A DNA stretch of 64,000 nucleotides from NCBI GenBank assembly GCA_963513935.1, contig OY740768.1, positions 67,134,231 to 67,198,230 on the forward strand. Direction: 5' to 3'. The position numbers and the translations under genes are program-made. The stretch is from Aphrophora alni. Lineage: Eukaryota; Arthropoda; Insecta; Hemiptera; Aphrophoridae. Under the pieces are notes generated by a model. The model was not told where the DNA came from. It saw only the letters and a program-made list of their open reading frames with translations, and ran no database searches. Positions 1 to 10,904 of the stretch are shown here, piece after piece. The number at the start of each line of letters is the position of its first letter. The first letter of the stretch is position 1.

Positions 1-1
1 A

Positions 2-118
2 GTTGTCTGCAATGAGCTACCTATTGTTCAGGAAAAAATCATAGGTAAAAAAGTAGTTAAGAAATTTGTTAATTTGGAAACTTATCGCCATTTTGAACAA
101 ACCGATTATTCTGATTAA
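2..118 (+). CDS. Possible C-terminal end of a coding exon, cut by the window edge
   Basis: From base 2 the second frame is open for 38 codons and closes with TAA at 116-118. The reading is charged and protein-like, with segments such as EKIIGKKVVKK and a tail ending EQTDYSD. It has no start because the window begins inside it. A canonical AATAAA lies about 200 bases downstream at 316, as expected for a short 3' UTR. No domain is recognised and the family is unknown. An open run this long can also arise by chance in one of six frames, so this is only a plausible last exon of a plus-strand gene lying mostly to the left of the window. Confidence 0.3.
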   Translation, partial: VVCNELPIVQEKIIGKKVVKKFVNLETYRHFEQTDYSD

Positions 119-315
119 CGACCCTATCTAACGTTTCGTAAAACCAAATCCACAGATAAAAATTTAGCAAAATCGTACAAAAATTGCTAAGTAGTATATA
201 CTATAAATGATGTCAAAATTACTTTGATCAGCGGTGGGATATTTCAGTGGTGGGATCAACGTTTCCATGTAGGGGGTTAAAATTCGTTAAACAACTGTAA
301 ACCTGGCTGTAGTTC

Positions 316-321
316 AATAAA
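316..321 (+). terminator. Candidate poly(A) signal AATAAA
   Basis: AATAAA occurs at 316-321, about 200 bases after the TAA at 116-118. It would fit as the polyadenylation signal of that possible gene end. The hexamer is common by chance in DNA this AT-rich, so the call rests on position alone. Confidence 0.25.
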
Positions 322-1766
322 AATATACGTTAATTAACAAATAAAACAAGTGAATAAAAATCAAAAAAAGGGTTGAGTAGGAATGTAATGTACTATTGTG
401 ATGGGAATGAAGCTCATTTTGTAGATTCCCTCGAGATCATTCAATCCGCCTAACGACATGGCCAAATGTCCCACGGGGCCAATTATCTCCTGCCCCACCT
501 ACAATTTACACTCCCCTTGAATCGCTATTTATCTATAGAATTCTATGTCGGCCAGTTAACATTTAGGTATGTGAACGTGTCGTGCTTTATGTAAGCGCCC
601 AACACTAGAGTTGAAGTTCAAATTAAAAAGAATAAAGTTAATCCTATATTTTTTAAAGTACATATCCCTGGAGTTCTATGAAGTGGAACTACACGATTAT
701 TTTGATATATTGTTACATATGTACTGTAGTTTTTTAATTTAAAATAATAATAATAATATAAACGGAATTTGGATCGATGTTAAAACTATTCTCTTGAAAT
801 GAGCAATACTTGTGGAAACTTTAGTCACCAAATGAAATAAAATACTATGTTTCACAATAAAAAATGTATCTGTTTTAGAAGACATTGCAGTCATCCTCTG
901 TTCTTACATGCACTCAATTGTTCGTTTTTCTTCTTCTTTTCTATATTTTTATTTTTTTCTGTGTGATCATTTTGACTCTGTAGTTTATAATTGTATTTCA
1001 TCTGTAATTTGGATTCCTGTATTTATTGTTTTTGTTAATTTTTTTTGTTATTAGTCTAGATTATATATTTCGTGTATCCGGTGTTATTTTTTATTTATTT
1101 AATTTAAGTTTTTTTTCTCTTTGTTTCATGGTGATGTTATATTTTCTTACGTTTGTATAATTTTTTATTTTTAATGATTTATATTGTTCATGTTTCTTTG
1201 CTGTTTTCATTGTTTATATATTACTGCGATGTAATTTTCATATATAATTAAATATGTACATTCATATTTATTGCATGTTTCTGTGTTTTCTTTTCCGTTA
1301 TTTTTGTTTCATTTCTTATAGTTTTCTGTTTATGAGGGAGGACTGTCAATTCCATTTCTAAATTATTTTCGAGATTAATTAGAACAGAGTGAGAATATAT
1401 TATTATTGTATATCTGATTAATCATTGCACATGATAATCTAAACTTCTTATAAGTTAGACTATGTGTGATGGTACTGGACTTGGAGGCGTGGTTCAAATA
1501 GAGTGTTTGGTATAGTCAAAGGTATTGTAAAAAGCAACTTGTATACGATTGAAAAAACAAATTTGAATTAAATCGAACAAAAATTTAAACTGTAGAAAAT
1601 GAACAATAAAGAAAATATAGGATGAGAAAAATCATTTATAATTTGTATTGGCGAGAAAAATATTTAACTCTTAATTGTAATTGAAAAGTAAATTTCAAAA
1701 ACAAATTATTTGCTTCTCTTTGTTCTTAGGTTGTCCTTTAGGAATTAAGGAAATATGATAACAGAA

Positions 1767-1800
<34 letters not shown>

Positions 1801-2610
1801 AGACGGGGAAGGGGGAGAAAATGAGATTAAATTTACTGATATCATTTTTGAGATATGAAAATTGAGCAATTCCTACATATTGCAATTGTTACATTTAACA
1901 TATATTAATCAACTAAGTATACCATCAATAAAACTGCGATATATTTAGACAAAATCTGAATTTACATAACTGTGACTTGATAAGGACAGCTAGCAATTAA
2001 GGATGAAAACATTGGACCGCATGTTGTAACCCAAAACCACACTTTTTGGCCAAAAATCACCTTTCTGGACAAAAAACGAGGATTATAGTATAGATATACG
2101 ATATACTGTATTACTAATAAAAAGAGAATAGTAAAATTGGTTTATCACTCTGTCCTATAGAAACTATCTCAAATTTTAACATAAGAGTAAATACAAATAT
2201 TTTAGTTCTGACGACAAAATAGTTTACACAGAGTAGAATAGCAATGGAATTGACGTAACAAAGGTATTTGATTGTAATTAAAAAGAAGCATTTGTTCATT
2301 TAATTAAATATCCTATTACGATGGTTTAGTTCACTCGTTAAAGGCTTTGTTATGTCAACTAAAAATTAAACCGACAAACGTTCCACACACTTTCTCATAT
2401 ATATCCACACACAAACTAAGGTCAACATTTCGAGGTTACAGCGATATCATTCATGAACCGTAAATTTCTGTTTCTTATTGTTTGGCACAATGACACACTG
2501 ATTTAAATAATTAACTTTCACATTTCACCAAAATGTTACTGAAATCAATAGTTTTAAGAAATTTTGCCTTTAATAACAACTAAATAGAAAGTGTTTTAGT
2601 TTTTTTACAG
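322..2610. other. AT-rich spacer without recognisable gene
   Basis: No exon or RNA gene is supported here. A somewhat GC-richer patch lies near 420-600 but has only short frames. From about 900 to 1335 the plus strand is strikingly T-rich and A-poor (long T/TTTC/TTTA strings), a strand asymmetry unlike the surrounding DNA. An (AT)n tract sits at 1767-1794. Confidence 0.6.
1767..1794. repeat. (AT)n microsatellite
   Basis: Uninterrupted AT dinucleotide tract of 14 units, followed by an A/G-rich stretch. Confidence 0.95.
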
Positions 2611-2636
2611 ATAACTTCCGAAACATTTTCAGAGAT

Positions 2637-2798
2637 ATGGCGTCGGATACATTTGATCAAAAGGAAAAGAGCAGATTTTTAAAAGTTCTAAATGATGGGT
2701 TTTGTCTTATGGTGGTACCACCAAATTTTGAGTTATTAAACAAGCGGGAAAATGTACTTAGATACATTATAATAAATGTAATCAAGGGCACGGTATAG
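2637..2798 (+). CDS. Candidate first coding exon (53 codons to an in-frame stop)
   Basis: A strong 3' splice site, a T-rich tract ending in ACAG at 2610, is followed by 26 nt and then ATG at 2637 with a G at +4. The frame stays open for 53 codons and stops with TAG at 2796-2798. The first half is charged and hydrophilic (begins MASDTFDQKEKSRFLK), the second half more hydrophobic (NVLRYIIINVIKG). This is the layout of a first coding exon behind a non-coding leader exon. A donor could lie before the stop, making the last residues intronic; several weak GT sites exist but none is decisive. No family is recognised. An open frame on the opposite strand across the same bases is probably its shadow. 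The alternative is chance. Confidence 0.4.
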   Translation: MASDTFDQKEKSRFLKVLNDGFCLMVVPPNFELLNKRENVLRYIIINVIKGTV

Positions 2799-3144
2799 AG
2801 TACAGATTCCTTTCTACTACTTATGTGACAAAGTAAGTGATCAAAACTCAAATAAATTAATATTTTAGACATTTTTTCAAGTATATAATTCAACTTTATT
2901 TTAATTATTTCTCCTATGTATCACCAAATTGTATGCACCATTCAACAATTACTTCTTTATGAGCATGGGTATACATAAATATTTGAGAAAAAACCTATTT
3001 ATATTGTGTATTTATTCAATATTTTATACAACTACGAAGTTTTGACACTATTTGAAATAATAAATTACTGTGAAATCAAATGTTTCACGTAAATTAAAAC
3101 CTACCACAATAATAAGATTCAAACAAATCATATGAGATTTTAAT

Positions 3145-3344
3145 NNNNNNNNNNNNNNNNNNNNNNNNNNNNNNNNNNNNNNNNNNNNNNNNNNNNNNNN
3201 NNNNNNNNNNNNNNNNNNNNNNNNNNNNNNNNNNNNNNNNNNNNNNNNNNNNNNNNNNNNNNNNNNNNNNNNNNNNNNNNNNNNNNNNNNNNNNNNNNNN
3301 NNNNNNNNNNNNNNNNNNNNNNNNNNNNNNNNNNNNNNNNNNNN
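3145..3344. other. Assembly gap (200 Ns)
   Basis: Exactly 200 consecutive N bases. The round number suggests a placeholder gap of unknown true size. Any frame crossing it is meaningless. Confidence 0.99.
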
Positions 3345-5224
3345 CTTATTTTACACTTAATTTTTTTTTTTTTAATCCGCATTCTTTTTAACATGAGCTT
3401 CAGTTTAGTATTATGTCCTTCTTACCTACACAACAATTATATCGCCTAATGGCGTCTATATATTGGAGAATTTTTTTTATAGTATTTATTTTGCATAAAT
3501 TATTTGTTCTACATATGTACTAAATATTGTATATACACTCATAAATTACCACGTTAAGATTCTTTAAATTATTTTTACAGCCTCATTTTTCCATTCGCTT
3601 TGGTTACTAAAACTAACTAGTTCACCTCTTTTGTTGACAGATTTTATTGTGTTAATTACTTAATTATAACTTAGGTCTAAACCTAAGTCATTTTACAACC
3701 GTAAATAGAGACAAATATGCAATTTGGCACGTCTTTTTCTTTATAGGTTTATATTATTATATTCTTTTATCTTGTCTATACTAGTAACTAAGTCATATTC
3801 ATGTGACAAAGATACCTAGGTTGTGACTCTGTTTTACTACGTATAGTGTAGGCCAATAATTTTTAGGAGCTGCTAGTTTTAGAACATCTGGTTTTAAACC
3901 CATTAGTAGAAACAAAAAAATCCACGACCATTTAGTTCTTGGCTTATGTGTGCTGTTAACTTTGTTTGATATTTATACCTCAATCGATTAAAAAAAATTA
4001 TCGGCTCTTAATAATTCCGTGGATTACTGCTTTCTTCGTTTTGAAGAAAAATTGATTATATTTTCATCAACAATATTTACCGTTTTAATTGTTCACATGT
4101 TTACTAAATATACCACTTTTTAACGAATTAGGTACACATGTAAAGCTTATTTTAAGTAGCTACCCATAGAACAGACATAGATTTTAGTTGAGTTGCAGTG
4201 TGAACATAAAATAAAAGATTCACCGCCATTTTATATAGTTAGTCGTTTTGGCTAGAGTTTTTTCTTTGCTGTTTAAAGGCGAAAAACTTCTCGCTTTTCA
4301 GTCTTAGGCCCCAGCCTTCTACTACTCTAATATCGTCAATGTCATGGAAAAACACGAGTTCCAAAAGAAAAAAAAATCCATTAGGGTTTATACTCACTTC
4401 CATAATAAATGTTAGACCTACTCTTGACTTTGTGTATATACCATGTTTTTCGCAAGAGAAACTTAAATATTTTTTTTTTTTAATATACAAAATGTATTGG
4501 CAACTGTAGTGTTATTATTATTATTGTTTACTTTCAAAGCATTTATTGCATTATTTTATATTGTTTTTGTCATTCCTTCATTTTTATAATGGGAATAATA
4601 ATGACATGTGACTTAGTAAAGGTTATGAAACTCCTCCATTTTGAAATATCTAAGCGGATGTTATTATGTACAAAAATATAATATTATTTTACATCATAGA
4701 AGATATATCAATAATTTAAATTGTATTTCAAAATTTGCGTATAAGCGAACTATTTATATTATTGTATGAAAACGGGGAATTGGAAATTGTTTCTTGTTTA
4801 TTTGGCAACCAATCCACTCTTGTTACGAACCTAAGTAAATTGCATGTAGGGTCGCTGACTGTGTCATACGCACTACTAATTTATAAGGTTTCTAATGCGA
4901 TTTACTTTAAATCTTCCCCTACTTGACACTCTGCATTATTTATACAGACACGTTCACTTTGATGAAGGCTCCTCTTCACCGCGTGCATTTGTTTCCGACA
5001 TCCCGCATTTTTATCAACTTCAATTTAGTGACTTCTAGGTCCTTAATGTAATCTCATTCATTTACATTTACAAATACCGAGTTTGGGTGGATTAATTAGA
5101 ATAAGCCATATTTTTTTAGGATTTTTCAATACTCATTTTTACTCCATATTATTAATACATTTTAAAACTATTTAATTTACCTTAATATAATAAAAATTCT
5201 AATTCGTTAAGAAGAATTATATAT
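3345..5224. other. AT-rich spacer with two weak protein-like frames
   Basis: No firm gene. Besides the minus-strand frame at 4239-4490, a plus-strand frame at 4735-4926 has a protein-like composition (SELFILLYENGELEIV and similar) and an in-frame AAG/GTTTCT that could be a weak donor, but it lacks ATG and a good acceptor. The rest is AT-rich with homopolymer runs of A and T. Confidence 0.5.
4239..4490 (-). other. Weak coding candidate on the minus strand
   Basis: An open minus-strand frame of 83 codons with no good ATG. Its middle carries GLTFIMEVSINPNGFFF followed by HDIDDIRVVEGWGLRLKS, more protein-like than the AT-rich flanks. Within it, reading on the minus strand, GAA is followed by GTGAGTA, a good donor, so the true exon might end there and the remainder be intron. 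The GFFF...DI..IR pattern faintly recalls a PH-domain strand of phospholipase C enzymes, but the spacing is too short to claim that. Function unknown; chance is a serious alternative. Confidence 0.18.
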
Positions 5225-7820
5225 CGGAAGCGACCAGACATTGTCTTGAACACTGTATCCGCTACGAGTTACATTGTCACCATATTGTTTGGGAGCGGAT
5301 ACACATCTGTGTCCACTACGTCTTACATCGTCAGCAAATTATATATATTTGGAGCGGCCACATATTGTCTTTAACACTGTATCCGCTACGTGTTACATTG
5401 CCACCATATTGTATATTAGGAGCGGCCACATATTGTCTTTAACACTGTATCCGCTACGTGTTACATTGTCACCATATTATAGTTGGAAGCGGCCACACAT
5501 TGTCTTTATCACTGTATCCCCTACGTGTTACATTGTCACCATATTGTATATTGGGAGCGGATACACAACTATGTCCACTACGCCTTACATCGTCAGCATA
5601 TTATATATATTAGGAGCGGCCACACATTGTCTTTAACACTGTATCCGCTACGTGGTATATTTCCACCATATTGTATAATGAGAGCGGCCACATATTGTCT
5701 TTAACACTGTATCCGCTACGTGTTACATTATAACCATATTATATGTTGGGAGCGGCCACACATTGTCTTTAACACTGTATCCGCTACGTGTTACATTGTC
5801 ACCATATTGTATATTGGGAGCGGCCACACATTGTCTTTAACACTGTATCCGCTACGTGTTACATTGTCACCATATTGTATAATGAGAGCGGCCACACATT
5901 GTCTTTAACACTGTATCCGCTACGTGTTACATTGTCACCATATTGTATATTGGGAGCGGCCACACATTGTCTTTAACACTGTATCCGCTACGTGTTACAT
6001 TATAACCATATTATATGTTGGGAGCGGCCACACATTGTCTTTAACACTGTATCCGCTACGTGTTACATTGTCACCATATTGTATATTGGGAGCGGCCACA
6101 CATTGTCTTTAACACTGTATCCGCTACGTGTTACATTGTCACCATATTGTATATTGGGAGCGGCCACACATTGTCTTTAACACTGTATCCGCTACGTGTT
6201 ACATTGTCACCATATTGTATATTGGGAGCGGCCACACATTGTCTTTAACACTGTATCCGCTACGAGTTACATTGTCACCATATTATATGTTGGGAGCAGC
6301 CACACATTGTCTTTAACACTGTATCCGCTACGTGTTACATTGTCACCATATTATATGTTGGGAGCAGCCACACATTGTCTTTAACATTGTATTCGCTACG
6401 TGTTACATTGTCACCATATTATATGTTGGGAGCAGCCACACATTGTCTTTAACATTGTATTCGCTACGTGTTACATTGTCACCATATTATATGTTGGGAG
6501 CAGCCACACATTGTCTTTAACACTGTATCCGCTACGTGGTATATTTCCACCATATTGTATAATGAGAGCGGCCACATATTGTCTTTAACACTGTATCCGC
6601 TACGTGTTACATTGTCACCATATTGTATATTGGGAGCGGCCACACATTGTCTTTAACACTGTATCCGCTACGTGTTACATTGTCACCATATTGTATAATG
6701 AGAGCGGCCACACATTGTCTTTAACACTGTATCCGCTACGTGTTACATTATAACCATATTATATGTTGGGAGCAGCCACACATTGTCTTTAACACTGTAT
6801 CCGCTACGTGTTACATTGTCACCATATTATATGTTGGGAGCAGCCACACATTGTCTTTAACATTGTATTCACTACGTGTTACATTGTCACCATATTATAT
6901 GTTGGGAGCTGCCACACATTGTCTTTAACATTGTATTCGCTACGTGTTACATTATAACCATATTATATGTTGGGAGCGGCCACACATTGTCTTTAACACT
7001 GTATCCGCTACGTGTTACATTGTCACCATATTGTATATTGGGAGCGGCCACACATTGTCTTTAACACTGTATCCGCTACGTGTTACATTGTCACCATATT
7101 GTATATTGGGAGCGGCCACACATTGTCTTTAACACTGTATCCGCTACGTGTTACATTGTCACCATATTATATGTTGGGAGCGGCCACACATTGTCTTTAA
7201 CACTGTATCCGCTACGTGTTACATTGTCACCATATTGTATATTGGGAGCGGCCACACATTGTCTTTAACACTGTATCCGCTACGTGTTACATTGTCACCA
7301 TATTATATGTTGGGAGCAGCCACACATTGTCTTTAACATTGTATTCGCTACGTGTTACATTGTCACCATATTATATGTTGGGAGCAGCCACACATTGTCT
7401 TTAACATTGTATTCGCTACGTGTTACATTGTCACCATATTATATGTTGGGAGCGGCCACACATTGTCTTTAACACTGTATCCGCTACGTGTTACATTGTC
7501 ACCATATTGTATATTGGGAGCGGCCACACATTGTCTTTAACACTGTATCCGCTACGTGTTACATTGTCACCATATTATATGTTGGGAGCAGCCACACATT
7601 GTCTTTAACATTGTATTCGCTAGGTGTTACATTACCACGATATTGTATATTGGGAGCGGATACACATTATCTTTAACACTATCCGCTAGGTGTTACATTA
7701 CCACCATATTGTATATTGGGAGCGGATACACAACTGTGTCCGCTACGTCTTAAATCGTCACCATATTAGATATTCGCGAACGACCACACTTGCGTTCAAG
7801 ACTGTGTCTGGCACGAAGTG
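5225..7820. repeat. 68-bp satellite array, about 38 units
   Basis: A head-to-tail array with period exactly 68 in its body. The unit contains GGGAGCGGCCACACATTGTC and ACTGTATCCGCTACGTG. Variants recur: GTCACC or ATAACC; GTATATTGGG, ATATGTTGGG or GTATAATGAG; AGCGGCC or AGCAGCC; and CACTGTATCCGC or CATTGTATTCGC. The last two tend to travel together. A divergent unit type with GCGGATACACA occurs near the left edge (about 5295), at about 5558 and at the right edge (about 7655 and 7724), so edge units are more diverged than the core. Because 68 is not a multiple of 3, the many overlapping 62-codon frames across the array are artefacts of the repeat. No transposon ends are seen at its borders. Confidence 0.97.
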
Positions 7821-10609
7821 AAGCAATGACTTACTACATTGTAGAAATCGACTTTATTTATTCTATAATTTATTCAGAAACGGACGAAAAACTATGATAA
7901 CATAGCACTTTCTGTGTAGTTACTCAGTAATACGTGTCCATAATCCATAGCGTAGATATATTTGGGCTGATAGTTAGATTACCTCATCTCTAATTTCCTC
8001 AGCAATGGAAGCGATGATTTTACTTTTATTGATGCATTTTGATTGACCATCGATATTGTTGAAAATGAGAATATACAAACCGGAATTCATCATGTAATTA
8101 TAATAAATCTCTTAACTTATCTTCTTTATTAAACTTATAAAACTATCTCACCGGTGTAAAGATTTTTATAACTAGAATTTCTGTAAAATTTCCTATTAGT
8201 ACTGCAAGGCCGTTATGTCTTATGTTATTAGAAAACAAAAGTCACATTTCTATGGTAATCCTACCAAAGTACTGACATTAGGCTCTGGCTTCATTTTTGC
8301 AGTAATTGAACGGATCAGATAAAGACGTTAAGAGGTTAGTTTGAGAAATAAATAATGCTCCTCCCACCTGTTTATTACCTGTGTAAAGTGTGTCCGTTAA
8401 AATATTTTTCTCCATTGCCTAGTAGTAAACCAGACAAAAGAGTTATTAAAAGTAAACAAGTAAAAAGTTTAATTAAAAAAGTGAAAGTTACTGTCAACAT
8501 TTTTTAGTTCATTGTCTCAGTACCTGGTTTTATTAAAGTAGGTAGACATCAAGAAACGTCGTTATTCATTTCAAAGTGCTTGGGTCAAACCTTTGCAAAG
8601 TAAATCACATACATCTTTACATAAGTAGGATTTTTTGTCTAACTTTATATAATGTATGCGTTTATTCACCAGTACTGATTTTGGCTGAAATCGTTTTTAA
8701 GAATTCTACCAACGATTAGATAAACATCAGAGGGAATTTTTTTTTCATCGGTACTAATATCCCCGAGTAATCTTTGAGGGATTTTGATCACACAAGGTCA
8801 TAAGACTAAAAATATTTTTTTAAAGGCGAATAAATATTTAATAAAGTTCTGTGCAGCTGTAGTTTCCAAAATGTTTACCAAAACGTATTGGCTGCCATCT
8901 CAAAGAAAATGTCGCTCTGTGGGTTATTAATAAAAAAATAAGCTTACTTGAAATCGCTGTTGTAAAAGAAATCTATTCCCAAAATTATTTAATAAAATGT
9001 TTGTAAAATATACCTTCAGTAATCTTCCAAACAGCAGGAAAAAATATATATATTTTTTTCAATCTAATTACAAAATAACAAAACTTAAGTTGATCTCCCC
9101 TTTTTATCCATTAGTTCTGTTTAGTTTTGTTGAATTTTTGAAAGTCACCTTAGTTATTGTAGTTTATTTCTGTTCATTCTGTTGTTAGTGCAATTATAGT
9201 AAGTCATTGTTTACTCGTTCAATCTGCTGAGCTGTGTTTTTATAAATTGAGAAGTTTTCTTGATGTTTTAAAAGTTTATTTCCACGATTTCTTTACGTGG
9301 CATTGTTAATGCATGACAGAATATCGATAGTTCCGTCTATAAGTTGTTTAGTTATTGTCTGATCGTTCTATCTGTGACATTTTATTAGATTGTGAAAGTT
9401 TACGAGAGCGCCCAATTATTATTATGTTTGTTAATTTTATCTGAAATATTTTTATTGGCTGTACACATTTTAAAATTGTTTTACCAACTGTTGAAACAAT
9501 TTGTATGTTTCAGTCTGTGATATTTTGTTAGTCAAATTATTACTAGAATCGCCAAAAATAATAGATATTAAGTCAATGAAGCATTGTCTCGTTACAAATA
9601 ACGTGTTTATTGTGGAAAATTGTGTTTTATGTTATTTTTTTATTTGGTGATGCAAGTTTACACAAATGTTGCTCATTTCAAGGAAATGAACTAGAGTTCA
9701 AAGTTTATGAATTTGCTTTAAGGGTTTAGAAGACGATTTAAATTGTCGACCTTTAAAATTTGTGTGTAATGGTGGATTAAAAATATATTTCATTTAATTG
9801 TTTCGATTAATTAAAATATAAAAAAAAAAAAAAATCCTAAACATAATTAATTCCACGAAGTTTATTTAGGACGTTTTGAAGATCAGCATCTGTTTATTTA
9901 TCACGCTGATTTTCTTTTAATTATTTTATAAAGAACTAAGAATTAATAACGTTTTATCAGATCAGTTATAGCGAGTTATAGCGAGTACTTGTGTGGGCAA
10001 TCCCAACGTACAACCTTTTTTCATCTAGTCTTGAGTTAGATCTCTCTCATCTTTCCTATCAGGTCTCTTTTAACCAAATCGTGTTCTGTTCCCACCCTGG
10101 TGCTATTAGAGTATTCGATGGCTTGGTGTCTTCTTACACCTTATCTTCCTAATTTGTATATAATACGATTAGTGAAAAGAAGGTTAATTTGATTCCAGTT
10201 TAAGGGGTCGATTCCTCAGTAGCCGTCATTGTTGTTTGGTTGTTGGAACGATTTGTTGGTTATAAGCAGGTGTTTATGCTCTGTTTTTGTTAAGGCTGCT
10301 ATTGTTTTTCCTCTTTTAAAACATTAGGTGGTCTAAATAACATAACTTTTGAAAATCTCTTATCGCCTGTACAAATCAAATGTTTAGATAGGTATATCAC
10401 TTTCAAATTGTGACATTTCTCCCTATTTCTTTTATTGTACAATCCTCCCTTAAAGCATTATTAAAACCTTCATCGCAAGCGGTGGTTGTTTGAATTTAAA
10501 TGTATGTAGATTTTGTGTTTCAGACCGTCATTTTGAAAGAAATTCAACTCTGGATCTTTAAATTTCAAATCTCACCTTGGCTTTTCAAGTAGCAATTGTA
10601 TAGATTCAA
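7821..10609. other. Spacer without recognisable gene
   Basis: No gene supported. From about 9120 to 9680 the plus strand is T/G-rich. A good acceptor-like stretch (CTCTAATTTCCTCAG) ends near 8003 but only a 13-codon frame follows. A second good acceptor (TTTTGTGTTTCAG) lies near 10523 and opens a 24-codon frame only. Around 9970-10160 an open frame of about 57 codons without any Met is S/L/V-rich, as expected from T-rich DNA. A poly-A run is at about 9818-9833. Confidence 0.5.
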
Positions 10610-10807
10610 GTGAAGACATTCTATTTAGAGCATCGGTTACATAACGATCGCATTCAGCGTAAGCCTACTTTTGATTCGTTCGAAAACACAGTAGCCTTCA
10701 ACAATGCGCAAGCGTGGTTAGTTACAACAAATTCTGTTGAATTAGGAAGGGAGCGCTGCACAACTCAATACAACGAACTTGTGGTTATTCATTTAATTAA
10801 TAATTAG
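10610..10807 (+). other. Weak coding candidate, 65 codons
   Basis: An open plus-strand frame in a patch with more G+C than its surroundings. The composition is protein-like, with no low-complexity run (for example RIQRKPTFDSFENTVAFNNA). The first codon is GTG rather than ATG, and the frame ends TAG. It lies between a T-rich spacer and the degenerate edge of the 78-bp satellite. No family is recognised and no clear splice site frames it. It may be an exon, part of a non-coding RNA, or chance. Confidence 0.18.
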
Positions 10808-10904
10808 TGATATCTCCGTAGTAACGCGGATTCATATAATAAATGATTGAGTAACATATTGTATCCGCTACATCTACACAACCATACGCTTAAAAAATTT
10901 TTTT

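Noticed and set aside
3140..3394. 84-codon frame across the gap
   Set aside because: Most of it is unknown sequence (Ns).
5274..7753. Many overlapping 62-codon plus-strand frames with nearly the same peptide
   Set aside because: They are the same 68-bp unit read in shifting frames; the period is not a multiple of three and each frame stops after fewer than three units.
10852..10890. Stray unit of the 68-bp satellite (ATTGTATCCGCTACATC)
   Set aside because: Only about a dozen consecutive bases match; too short to separate from chance.
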